Shown here piece after piece: positions 25,195 to 35,893 of a stretch of DNA of 64,000 bases; position 1 is the stretch's first letter; each line of letters starts with the position of its first letter. The stretch is from Varroa destructor (taxonomy: Eukaryota > Arthropoda > Arachnida > Mesostigmata > Varroidae). Location: NCBI RefSeq assembly GCF_002443255.2, contig NW_019211457.1, forward strand, positions 33,037,309-33,101,308, written 5' to 3'. The position numbers were made by a program, and so were the translations under genes. The notes under the pieces are model-generated. The model was not told the origin of the DNA, did not search any database, and saw only the letters and a program-made list of their open reading frames with translations.

Positions 25195-26668
25195 GTGAGG
25201 TCAACAGCAGGATGAAGTCGACGTACAGCAAACAATGACACGGAGAAATATCCTCATCCAAATCGAAAATAAGAAAACTCATAGCTCAGTGAAAGAAAGT
25301 CAGCTAACTTGAGAACACTTAGAGAAAACGGGTCGTCATGACTTGTTTTTGACAACTACGGCAGGAATGCTCATTTCCATGCGCGGCCATAGCGGTGCTG
25401 GTGGTAGCAGAAATGCAAGAAAAGGCCTAAAGATAACTAATCATAGCTTCTGTCCTCCATCGCCATGCTTTTGCATTCCCTCCGAATAGGACACCGACAA
25501 ACGACGACTAGCAAAAGACGAATAAGACACAGATGTCAAGAAGTCTGTTCTTGATGGCTTTTTCCTATAACCTCCAGTATCACCCTGAGTGCGAGGGGCA
25601 ACACAGAAGTGTATACCATACCATACCATTCTGGCCGTTCTACATGGCTATCACGTTGACTTTCAAAACTATCGCGTGTGATCCTGGTGGTTTTCTCGAG
25701 GGGAAAGTGACCCCACTCCAGTGACATGGTCTTTGGTGTCTGAAAAAAGCGATGACTTCGATGCGTTTCGCCAAACGACACTAACCCTTCTGACCTCTTT
25801 AAAATCTAACCGTCATCGCAGCGCCAAACAGGCAAGTCCTAAAGTCAAAAGTGCGAATGCAAGGAACTCGTCAGGCTCTTTTAGTATGTTGCTCGTATTT
25901 TTCTCCTATACTCAGTAGAATTTTTTCGCTATCAAGTTCTTTCTTTTGGTAGAAAAGTTGATTTGGCTTTTTGTTAACGTCTAACTTTCCATTGACTAAC
26001 TTGAGTTTCACGCATATCTGTTAGATGGATACACAAGAGTGTGCCTGTCAGCGGGTGGTAGTGCCGCCAACTACGCAACTTCCTCTGGGGTAGAATTCAC
26101 CCACAAAGCTGGTGAGTAGAAAGAGGCACAAACAAAGAGCTGACGTGTTTCATGATTTAAGAGCAATTATAGCACAGAGCAGGCAAACTTCTTTATTTCT
26201 TGTTTGCGAATAAATTGCCGGTAATACATTGTTTTACAGCAGTCATAATTTTCAACATTTTTCCCTTCATTTGCATCTGTTGTGTAATTATGTAATGTGA
26301 TTAACCGGAATACAAACTTTTATTGGTCGCACGGAGGCCCATCAATTAGTATCATGTGCCTATATCGATCGTGTTCATGTAAAGCATACAATGTAAGTAT
26401 ACCAACGATGAGTGCTGGGTGAGCAACTATAGACGGAGGAGCTTTCCCATTAATTCCTATGTAAGAACCAAAGTCTTAACTCGTTCGGCTGCTGTTCCTG
26501 GAATCCATATCATTTTTGCTTCATCTTGACTCAGGCAGACGGTCCAAGCACGCTCTTTTCTCGTTTTCTTGTACCAAGAACGATCGGAAAGCTGCTAGGA
26601 GTCGACTTTGTCAGTAGTTCCTAGGGAGTGGGTATCGCACCGTAGCACATCCGGCAGGCATCCCAGTG
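25195..26668. other. Non-coding stretch, no supported gene
   Basis: Short frames only. A small ATACC triplication lies at 25613-25629. The rest shows no repeat or RNA signature I can name. Confidence 0.4.
25613..25629. repeat. (ATACC)3 tandem repeat
   Basis: Three consecutive pentamer units. Confidence 0.85.
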
Positions 26669-26866
26669 ATGGCCATCGAGGGACGTCCCTCGGGCGCTCC
26701 GAAGCAGAGAGACTGTCCTATCTGTGAGCCCTCAATATCGAAAAGGACGTTTAAAGAAAGAAAAAAAACAATACGGCTGGAGAAACATGGGAATATCAAA
26801 TCAGTCTGCAACCAGTTCCTTATATGTTGTAGTGCTGATATATCAATAACGAGGAGAAAACGTTAA
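26669..26866 (+). CDS. Short ORF, 65 residues, cysteine-containing basic product
   Basis: The ATG has a strong context (GTGATGG) two bases behind an acceptor-like CATCCCAG. The product begins MAIEGRPSGAPKQRDCPIC. It then has a lysine-rich segment (SKRTFKERKKTIRLEKHG) and a second Cys group (VCNQFLICC). The CPIC pair with a later His and Cys cluster loosely recalls a small zinc-binding module, but the spacing fits no family I know. The first codons overlap a perfect 16-bp palindrome. Chance ORF is the main alternative. Confidence 0.15.
   Translation: MAIEGRPSGAPKQRDCPICEPSISKRTFKERKKTIRLEKHGNIKSVCNQFLICCSADISITRRKR
26677..26692. repeat. Perfect 16-bp palindrome
   Basis: CGAGGGAC joined to its exact reverse complement GTCCCTCG, with no spacer. 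It could bind a dimeric factor or form a hairpin. Confidence 0.9.
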
Positions 26867-27310
26867 AGCGAGTAACCTTAATTTGTATAATTTTACGAAA
26901 TTTATTTAATCGGACGTATTTAAAATGGCTTAAAGACAGAAATAAATATGAATGTGCGATATAATTTTGTAATAATCAGTTTCTATACGATAGTGCCTTA
27001 GTGAGTAGGCAATGATTCCCCCATCCGCTGAAGGTAATCATCGAAAATCACCACTGTAGTTTTGCAGCGCTGTACAATAACTGACACCTCTCTATAGAGC
27101 GTAACATCTATATGAAAGAACGATTTATATCATTTCACCGAACGATCAATCGAAAACCAGTATAATTATCGCTTGGTATACTCGAACGGTCTTTGTTCAC
27201 CTCCGTCGAAGATGTCTAACCAAGGCTGCCGTCCAGCAGACGTATACCAAAACGCTACTGTTCACTAGGAAAAAGTTATTGCTGGGTAAATTCACTAACT
27301 CGGCTTTCAA
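26867..27310. other. AT-rich non-coding stretch
   Basis: No open frame or repeat of note. Confidence 0.5.
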
Positions 27311-27319
27311 CTCTCACTG

Positions 27320-27475
27320 TTCCATCTTTTGGCGGTGTCTTTTCTCTCTTCTGTTCTCATAGAATGCAAATTTGTTATTTTCACTCCGTCTTGTTGTTTG
27401 GCTGTTTCAGCCTCACGTGATCTCTCCAAGATGGCGGCGGAGGTTGATCAGATGGCGAAGGACTGCGAAGTATAA
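27320..27475 (+). promoter_or_regulatory. Tandem acceptors followed by E-box, YY1/PHO-type motif and a start codon
   Basis: Two strong acceptors lie 48 bases apart. One is a TTTTCTCTCTTC tract with AG at 27361-27362. The other is TTGTTGTTTGGCTGTTTCAG ending at 27410. Behind the second come CACGTG (27414-27419) and CAAGATGGCGGC (27427-27438), an exact YY1/Pleiohomeotic-type motif and also a perfect start context. The ATG at 27431 encodes MAAEVDQMAKDCEV and then a stop. It could join another exon at the weak donor GAA|GTATAA (27469/27470). This could be a 5' exon with the start codon, or a promoter element of the kind in which YY1 sites overlap the start. Both readings are inferences. Confidence 0.25.
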
Positions 27476-27480
27476 GGGAG

Positions 27481-29909
27481 AGTGATACTTCGGGAGCCGT
27501 TGTTTCAAAGGCTTTAGAGTTCGTATGTTGGCAGGGGAAAGGCGCGGCAGCATCGAGCCATCGTCACATCGCAGGTCCCGGCTTTCTTCCGCCTTCTGTC
27601 GCTCAGCTACCGTTAGAGGATAAATCACTACATAAACTGGATAGCTAGATTGAGCGACCCGAAGAAACTCTACTGTTGTTTGGCCGACTGCGTGCACCCT
27701 TATAGGCGACAGGTACAGAGAGGCTGGGTAGGCAGTATGAACATATGTATGCACGTAAAAGTTGGCTACGAAAATGAGCTACAGTGGTTTATGCTGAGGA
27801 AAGCACGAGAAAACGAAGCTGATCAGCAAAAGCGCTGCCCTTGACGCAAGGAGCCGTGACGCATCTGAGAAGGTATCATTTCGTATAAAGTTAACCAGCG
27901 AACGGATGGCAGCCTAAATAATTCCCCTGGGCCAATAATCAACTAGTAGAGACATGTCGTCAGTAGGGATCGTCACTGGATAAAAATGACAAACATGACA
28001 GCTTTTGTTACGTGCGAGCAGAATAGAAGCTACAGTAGCGACATCGCTTCGCTCGAATGTATTGCACGTTATGTTTATGCGCAATTACCAACTAGCCGCG
28101 GATGCAGAATGGGTTTATGGCACATTCCTTACTTTCCTAAGTTCTAACTGATAGGTAAGTTCATGGATCTATAACGATGGTACGGACACCCTCGGCGTCG
28201 ATTTTCATTGCATTTCAACGCTTACTTTGAGGTCAAATAGCACACATAATAAATGAAGCATGCATCTATATGCCTGTCGTAGATAAATATCTATTCGTTT
28301 ATAGAATATTGCACTTTCTAAGTTGAGCTGCTTTTTCTACGTTGGTAGCTTATGCAGACAAGTCGACCGATTCCATATTTGTATGCCTTGTTTAAGTTGT
28401 CCTCGTAGCGCGAAACAGTCGGATAGTACACATGTGCAGCAGCTGATGGTGAAAGTCAAGCGAAAGTGTACCAGCAGATTTGCTGTTTACGAGATGCCAC
28501 CCTCGTCTCTTCATCTCCATCATCATCATGGCCAGCGCAATCATCTACTACTAGCAGCGTCAGGACCTGGCCACGATCCGTTGCCAGGACTGGCCCGTTA
28601 GCTACTATTAACGACTGTTCATGTCTTGCTGTTCAATGGGCCTCTCGACATACGGCGCAGTGCACGCTCCGTCCCGGCCTAGACGCACTCGCTCTATGCA
28701 TATTTATATATGAGATAGATAAGTGTACAAACGGGATGGATGTGTACTTCTAAAGGCATCACTATCGCGGCCACGACTGCGGCTTCTATGCCCGGTTTAT
28801 ACTTAGCAGTCACCCTATAAAATATTCCCGCGCAGACAGTTCCTATAATAAAGGAATCCTATTTCCCTCATAGTAGCAGTGAAGCTGGCTGACTGGTTGG
28901 CTGGTAAGCATCAATAGAGTATTCGATGCTTGTAGTCTTTATGTGCTGGCTCATATGGAAGCAAGTCGCGGGTACTCAAGCACTTCGACAGATCCACACT
29001 CCTCGACAGGCTAACCTGAACGATGCTGGCTCTCACTAGCTCTGACTGACTGAATAACAACTGCAGGAGCGCGTCTTCCGATTACGAGATGCGTGTTAGA
29101 CAAGGAACATTTCGTCTTCAAGGGATGCCAGATTGGGCACAGATTGTGGCTAGAAATGAACGTCGCAGCAGCTCTCTGGAGGCAGCTAGAACATACGGCG
29201 ATAGATGAACCAGTAGCTGGATAACAGTCAGAGGCATACGATCCAATATTTCTAATACAGAGATGGCGCTAACAAGCCGAAGATGAAACCAACGTACATA
29301 ATAAGCGAAAATGCACTCCGTCCAGCATATCTATCATACTTGGGTCTGATTTAGGATTGTCGCTTATCGCGAATCGTTGCGGTAATGCGTAGCGTACAAA
29401 CTAATCCTTCATGTACGTATGTGAGTACAGCGGACGACGTTGATACTGATGACGGGCAGTCGCTGTACGTATTGCTAGAGAACTGCTAAAGTCAACGAAC
29501 GAGCAAAGGCGGAAGAATATCGTTGGCCGAAACGCTTACTGCTGAAAGATGTAGCAATCCTAGAGGGATGTGAGGAAATTTCCACCGAGTCTGTCGAATC
29601 TCGTGTATGAATATATTAGATTATGTAATCGAACGGCCTGAACATTTTCTTCGCAGCTAAAAGTGATCCAAAAAAGAGCAAGAGATCATCGCGTAATGAC
29701 AGCCAGCAGGCAGTAACATACAAGGACGTACAAGATATATAGTATATACTGCACGGCAATTCGTCTTGTGGTGATATATATTGTACATAATAGAAAAACA
29801 TAGTTAGGTAGCAACAGCGACTGGTTTATTTTTGTGTATTAAGTTCCGTATTTAATTATGTTCGCTAGGTACGAACATTCGCTAGGGCCAGCAGCGTTAC
29901 TAAGTTCTG
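27481..29909. other. Non-coding stretch, no supported gene
   Basis: Unsupported frames at 27.4-27.8 kb (both strands) and 28.3-28.75 kb (plus). A TAG|GTAAGT junction lies at 28154/28155 behind a modest pyrimidine tract (weak ratchet-like site). A TATAAAAT at 28815 has no good initiator. Confidence 0.4.
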
Positions 29910-30323
29910 CTAGCTCTGATTATCTTTGATGTCGCGGATATTATAAATCGTTAGCCGGAATAACAGATTTGTGAATAGTCGTTTGTTCAGGCTGAACGGC
30001 CTAGGCTGCGCAGAGTCAACGAGGCGATTCTGGTTTTCCATACTTAACCGTTGTTGATGCTCGCCACTAACGATTCGGGTGTTGCATAGAGTATTTGCTG
30101 TTTGGACGTTTGTTTGAAATGGCGTTCTATTAGAGTGCGCGGCCACAAGGAGGTTACGAAGGATTAGATTAAACGACCAGTTCGGGATCTGGGAATTTTT
30201 AGGAAAAATCGAGATACAAGAGGCGGAGAGAAATTCGTAAGCTTGCACCGACAGCAACAACGACGATAGCAACATGATGGCTGGACTGAACGTCGATAAC
30301 ATGGCATCGGCCATTGGCCTCAT
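29910..30323 (-). CDS. Candidate secreted protein, 137 residues
   Basis: A true ATG opens a frame with two further in-frame ATGs within the first eight codons, the second in a good context (CCAATGGCC). The N-terminus looks like a signal peptide: a short polar lead, then a hydrophobic core (AIMLLSSLLLSVQA) with a plausible cleavage after it. The rest is polar, Asn- and Arg-rich, and has a KR dibasic pair after PRPFSLN, which could suit a processed peptide. There is no amidation glycine before it. A moderate CAG acceptor lies 15 bases upstream of the first ATG. No family is recognised. A frame of this length is expected about once or twice by chance in this window. Confidence 0.22.
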   Translation of the reverse strand: MRPMADAMLSTFSPAIMLLSSLLLSVQAYEFLSASCISIFPKNSQIPNWSFNLILRNLLVAAHSNRTPFQTNVQTANTLCNTRIVSGEHQQRLSMENQNRLVDSAQPRPFSLNKRLFTNLLFRLTIYNIRDIKDNQS

Positions 30324-30577
30324 CGCGTTTGACCTGCAGCGAACACCAGTTTGTTGTTGCTACTGCACCCATTAGATTGGTCCTGCTGGCGAAACTCGAG
30401 AAGATTATCGGCCTAACATCTTAGTACGTGGTCCATATGCACTGATGTGGTACTGAGTTGCAAGTTGCCTATGAAAGCACAGTCGCAAAGCAGCGGTACC
30501 AACAGTCGAATATTTAGCTAAAATCAGTCAACGGAAGAGAAGATAGGTTCTGAAATATATATACAAAGTTAGCCCAC

Positions 30578-30602
30578 ACAACAACAACAACGACGACAAC
30601 AA
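30578..30602. repeat. (CAA)n run
   Basis: Four CAA units then CGA/CAA variants. Confidence 0.8.
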
Positions 30603-30883
30603 TAAGAACGCTACCCGTGTTGCTGCTAAGGTCTGGGCTGCTGGTGGAATTAGCAGGCGCGATTTTTGGGGGGTCTAAGCCGAAGTTACAACGCTTTCAC
30701 TTTTCCTGACGGAGTAGCCGGCATTTCTGTATTAGTTGCGATGCTATGGGTTGTCTAAGCATGTGTACAGACAAACAGACACGAGCCGGTGTATACCGTT
30801 ATGCATCAGACAATCAACCGAATGACCTTTACGCAACCGCTCTTGAAGCTGTCCTGCGAACAACGATAACAGACCTCTTAGAT

Positions 30884-30910
30884 AAAAAAAAAAAAAAAAA
30901 AAAGAAAAAA
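30884..30910. repeat. Poly-A tract
   Basis: Twenty As, one G, six As. Possible tail of a decayed retroposed sequence; no body was recognised. Confidence 0.9.
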
Positions 30911-32611
30911 TCAGAAAGAAATCGAACTCATGATTAGAACTTAGTCAGCTGTTTGGCCAGCAGAGGTCAATTGCAATGAAAAGTTCATGCAAAGATGGAA
31001 TGGCATCTTAGAAGGTGTTCGAACACGCAGATTTAGGGACTGATTTTGTTGTGCCTGCCTATTTACAGGGTGCTAAACACTGCGCCTTTAGCCTTTTTGG
31101 TGCTGAAGTGTGGCACAGTGGTACGATGCATAGTAATGCTAGTACAAAGTTTACGACGCAACGGCGCATCGATCATGCAAGAGTGTTTACCTCATATATG
31201 ACTATTCCTAACGTCACTAACCTTTGTGACGGTCGGTGAGGTCCTGTAGTAAGCGCAAATGCTGTTCATTCTATTAGTTCAGGTGATTAAGCTGCGAGTC
31301 CGTTGAACCAGTAGCGAATGTTTCGGTTTTAAAAAGTTTAAGGGTGTATAAAACAGAGGGCGCGACCTGGGTCGACCCCAGAATCTTCATAGTGTGACAC
31401 GCCTGCGAATCCCAGATGCTTGTATGATGCTATCGTTCGACTGAGAACGAATACACGTCTTGCAGACAGGACATTATGGACAAATAGCAACAACAACGTT
31501 AAATAAATAGACTCAAAATAACGTCTACTTCACTCATAGAAAGTGAGGGAATTAGTTCTTTTTGTGAATCTGTATAGATTTTTGATGATTTAAGTGCTAG
31601 GCCCAACTGTAGGTAAACAAAATCAAGATCATTGTCAGATCTTCATAAAAGAAACGAAAGCTCAGGCATCGAGTTATAGTCTGCAATAAGATTTCGTCAC
31701 CTTCATAGTGACAATTGTAATACCTTATAATCATTTGATTATGGCCCATTATGGATAAACTATTTAGGGAGTGCAGGCCACGCAATGATTTTGCTCTACT
31801 CATTTCATATAATTATCTACATCGTTCGCTCTTTGCTTTTATTTACTTACTAGTGGTAAAGCCGCTTCATTGCTTGTTCATAATTGTTCGGTAAACAGGA
31901 CACGTAGAGATCACAGTACAAATTCAGATGCAAGTTAATGCCGTCGTGTCCTCCGAGGTGCGTGCTGGCGAAGGACTCGCCCCCTAACAAGCCACTGAGT
32001 CGAATGACGAAATGCTGCTTCCCTGGATGAAAACCCCTCAGAGCCTCTCAATAGCTCGTCGAGCGCTCATGCCACGACGGCAGTAGCGAAATCAAATTTA
32101 TGTCGATTTTGTGGAAATTGCCGGCACAAATAGCCATCATCCCCAGCGAATAAAGTCAACCACTTTGTAGTCTACTTTTAGTCGCTTCTTGGCCACGAAA
32201 ATCCCGAAAAGCACTGCATCCATCTTTACAATAGCCTTCCTCATCTAACCCACTGGTCGCCGTCCAAGATCCGGTCGCGTCTTCTAAAACCTGAGCGATT
32301 CCTAGCTGGCGGTGCACAGGGTAGCTAATGCCACAGCTAATGTAACAGCACAACTACTACCTCGGGCAATAATGAGCGGACGACGCTGGGCAGCAGCAGC
32401 GGCGGCAGTTGGGCCAGCAGATCAAGCGAACTATTTGGTGCCGCCGCCAACGCTGCATCGATATTGTACTATTTCTAGGCGATGAAGTGAGAGAGGTTTG
32501 CGACTTCGTGGAATTTTAAACTTGTCAGCGCGCAGTCCATCGACTGCAGCTTCTGCTGCTATCGCTGGCTATGGCGAAGCTGCCGGCAGCGTTCGGCACG
32601 AGGCCGACAAA

Positions 32612-32908
32612 ATGTTTAAAGTGACCCTAACAATGCGACTGAGCACACGCCTAAGACATGCCCGGTCGTTAAAGCTTCACTCTGCGAGAGGCAGAAGGAA
32701 AAGAGCGTGGAAAAGGCGGGAATGGATAACCATGAATAGGTGCCAAGACAAGCCGTATCATAAAGAATTCGCCAATGGAATAGAAAATTTTTTACCGGGA
32801 AATTCATACACGTTGAGCGACTCATTATACGAAGTCCACTACGGATGGGACAGATATAGCTGCAGTGTTTCGGCAACCGGTCGAAGTTGGCTAGAGTTTT
32901 CAACGTAA
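32612..32908 (+). CDS. Candidate ORF, 98 residues, basic N-terminal half
   Basis: The ATG has A at -3 (AAAATGT). The first half is strongly basic (RLSTRLRHARSLKLHSARGR and RRKRAWKRRE), like a nuclear or nucleolar signal. The second half is mixed and aromatic (NFLPGNSYTLSDSLYEVHYGW, SATGRSWLEF). The open frame extends upstream to about 32486 without ATG. A good acceptor (ATTGTACTATTTCTAG) ends at 32478, so an exon starting there would carry an in-frame stop before this ATG, making the upstream part 5' UTR. I recognise no domain. The minus-strand frame over the same span is a shadow. Confidence 0.22.
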   Translation: MFKVTLTMRLSTRLRHARSLKLHSARGRRKRAWKRREWITMNRCQDKPYHKEFANGIENFLPGNSYTLSDSLYEVHYGWDRYSCSVSATGRSWLEFST

Positions 32909-35168
32909 ATAGAGCAGACGGAATGAAAAACAGTACCTCATTCGTGCCATCCATGCTATCGAGATCGAACGCAAACATCTAAACCGAAAAGAAGCAACCT
33001 GTGCACTAGCTGATGTGAATGTTACCTTTTTTTAAAAGTAAAACTCGTAGCTGTTAGTTAAACGTCGAACGTTAAGGCCATCCTCATAAAGAAGACAAGC
33101 ATTTAGGCTTTTTTCGCGAACTAAACCTGGCTAACACTGGCCCGCTACAGGATCCGGCAACCCTATAATTTTGTATTCGACTAAAAATATTATGCCAACA
33201 TTAATATTTTTACAAAATCCACCGCGTACGTCTGCTATATCGATGTCGATCGCTGACGGCCTGATAAAATATAGCAGAGATCTGATTACGTATCAACGTA
33301 TAATGTACGCTTTTTGTCATATCACTTCTGTCCAGAGCGTAATACATACTGTTTATCTATATCGTTTACATTAATCAAATGTATATATATATATATATAT
33401 AGCTAGCTAAAATGGCCTGACACTATCGTGACATCACATAATAAAGGAACTTAATATTTCGAAAAATACTCAGCCCTGATCGGCTCAGATGTGAATGGAT
33501 CATGGCGGATAATTTTATAAATTTCAAATCGTTCGGACTTAATACCTCGATGGCAACAGAAATACCCGGTTGAATTTTTACCGGGATTTCTACGCGTTTC
33601 TATCGGCTACAATAAAATATTTACGCAAACATGTTCGTATATTTATCCAATACGATCTAATCCATTTTGAGTGCGTGTATTTCTATTATATCATTGCATC
33701 TGGCGAGTCCCCCTTCCATGTTTGCTCACACAAACGATTAGGCCTGCTATAACATTATTCAGCAGTGATTGTATGTATAGAAAATACATAATGGTAATAC
33801 GACAACGTGGTCGTTGGCGTATTTTTACGATAGATAAACGGACCGCCGTTGATAAGTTGTTAGGACCGCATAAATCAGATATCGTCGACATGACGTAGTA
33901 AATGTTTTCGTATTTAGGTAACTCAGCGAATGTTATTTGTGCTGTCATTTTCATCCTCGTACATTGTTCTATATAGCCAGCTACTGGTCAGAAGAGCGAG
34001 TGGTAACAATCATAACACACACATATATAGCAATGGCCATATGGAATTATCACTTATCAGGAGTCTCGAGCGGGGCCATTTCAAGTAATTACCTCTCACA
34101 AAGTCATTTGTTGACATGTCCGTTGCAGGCAATGTGTACAATAGCAGACGACAGAAACTTCCTCCTACAATACTTCAACGCTTATTTTTAAGGCAAGTGA
34201 GACGACAGTTTCTGGTGATCCTGAAGCGATACGACAACCCAATATTGACATAATGATTTTCTATAATCTAATTTTATTGACATACGTTTTACATATTCAT
34301 ATGGTGGGTCGAAACAGCGACGTCCCACTTCTACTAACCCGATTACAGTTTCACTAATAACAATCGCTTGAATCGTAGGGGAGCACTGTTTTTACGGGGT
34401 ATTTAGTTCTATTGCGAATGCACACTCGTCGTGACCTCTAGAAAACCGGGTTGAAGTCATGTAAGTTATTACAATACCCGGCACAGGATGTACGATCGAT
34501 ACTCGCGGCTTAGAATTAGGACCGTACCAATCTGTCTAATAGTGAATACTACTGGCTGGCCTAGCAGCTATCCTTACACAACGGTCAGACATTACCGGAC
34601 AACTGCACATTTAAATAAACAGAAAATTATGTTTTTTATTGTCCGATCCTCATTGGGTTCACAGTGAAGCGTCGTTTTAACACAGCTTCGCTGGAACATA
34701 TATATACATATACACCTATTGAAATAGGCAAATATAGACATCAAGTGAGAAAAAATTGACTTTCTTTGTCATCGGTCTGAACGAGCACCTAGCTCCGGGG
34801 CAGGTCTTTCTCGCGTACACAATACCCAGGCTAGTACCGTGTCGACGTGCAGATTGTACGCAGCATTGTTTTTTTATAAAGCAACTTATCTTTTTCATAG
34901 CGATATTGCCAGACGGGTCTTACAGATTCTGTAATTTCTAAATTGCAATGTTTGCAACTTTCGTTTCTTTCATATTTAGTCAATACTCCGCAGTAATATC
35001 TAATTGTCAGAGACAAATCGAAATCAGACGGCGTAGGAACACAACCGTGTGTTATGACACTGAACCTGACTTGATATTGTCAGCGACACTTCTTCGAATC
35101 CAATATACCGTATACGTACACCGATATATAATACGAGTATACCAATCGATCTTCTTCAAATCGAGCGT
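32909..35168. other. AT-rich non-coding stretch
   Basis: Short AT-rich frames only. A TAG|GTAACT junction follows a TTTTCGTATT tract at 33917/33918 (weak ratchet-like). Confidence 0.45.
33382..33401. repeat. (TA)10 microsatellite
   Basis: Ten uninterrupted TA units. Confidence 0.95.
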
Positions 35169-35213
35169 TTGACTGCAGTGATCGATATAAACGGTATTTC
35201 AGCAACGACTCCG

Positions 35214-35501
35214 ATGCCGCCTAGCCTTTCAAAGCTGAAACTAGACTTCTACATCTACGAACAAGCGATGGCTACCAGGTACTTGCACTTATCAAGAGTT
35301 TTTCTTTCTTCTTTTTTTTGGCATGCATCAATAAAACATGACTACGAAATAGCAGATATTCTAGCTGTTTGGCATCTCGCTAGAAAGGGTGTCCGTGTTT
35401 TCCGTGCACCATTGGCTATCGTATCAATACTCGCCCTGCTCATGGCGGCCAAACCAGCACTAGTTCGTTACTCGTGTAGTCGGGAAGTCGCTAGCTTGTA
35501 A
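35214..35501 (+). CDS. Candidate ORF, 95 residues, with one hydrophobic segment
   Basis: From the ATG at 35214 the product begins MPPSLSKLKLDFYIYEQAMA and continues with an aromatic stretch (RVFLSSFFWHA). It then has DYEIADILAVWHLARKG and a hydrophobic helix (APLAIVSILALLMAA), with a short polar tail. The frame is open back to an acceptor-like TTTGACTGCAG ending at 35178, so it might instead be a terminal exon entered there. Start context is mediocre. No family is recognised. An AATAAA at about 35330 lies inside the frame and would argue against it. Confidence 0.2.
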   Translation: MPPSLSKLKLDFYIYEQAMATRYLHLSRVFLSSFFWHASIKHDYEIADILAVWHLARKGVRVFRAPLAIVSILALLMAAKPALVRYSCSREVASL

Positions 35502-35819
35502 CACGTTGCATTCCAAAATCGTATAGCCCAGCCCATCGGTCTTGTGGCACCCCCACCGCCGATTCTCTTGAGGTGAAGGTGGTGGCGCCGATGACCTAAT
35601 GCAACTATCAATGAAGTGGATTGTCGGTGGCCGCAGTAGTCGCAGTAATCGTCGGCGCGTCCAACTACGAAGCACGAAAGACTGTGTAGCCGTGGAGGAA
35701 GTGGAAGCGAGAAAAGGACGGAGAGCAGCGACTGGCATTCAGCTCTAGCCATACATGAGATGATGTGCTCGAACGTACAATCCCCATTTCACATCATCAC
35801 AGTGATGTCCCTGAAGCCT
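35502..35819. other. GC-rich spacer with no supported gene
   Basis: Overlapping minus-strand frames (35460-35752) without splice or start support. Confidence 0.4.
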
Positions 35820-35893
35820 ACCCGCCCGCCCGCCCGCCGGCCGGCCGGCCGGCCCGCCTGGCTGGCTCGCTGGCTGGCTGGCGAACCGCCGGC
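35820..35893. repeat. Compound GC-rich tetranucleotide tract (CCCG)/(CCGG)/(CTGG)
   Basis: CCCG units grade into CCGG units and then CTGG/CTCG units, over about 74 bases of roughly 90% GC. The central CCGG part is self-complementary, so a strong hairpin or cruciform is possible. Any open frame through it is a composition artefact. Confidence 0.9.

Larger units (their letters stand above)
30324..32478. other. Non-coding stretch, no supported gene
   Basis: Contains CAA and poly-A runs listed separately, a TATAAAA at 31347 without an initiator, and a GGGTCGACCC palindrome at about 31369-31378. A 74-codon plus-strand frame at 31015-31239 has no ATG at its start. A GCAGCAGCGGCGG run lies near 32390-32410. 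Confidence 0.4.

Noticed and set aside
31347..31390. TATAAAA near a GGGTCGACCC palindrome
   Set aside because: No initiator at the expected 28-32 base spacing and no open frame behind it.
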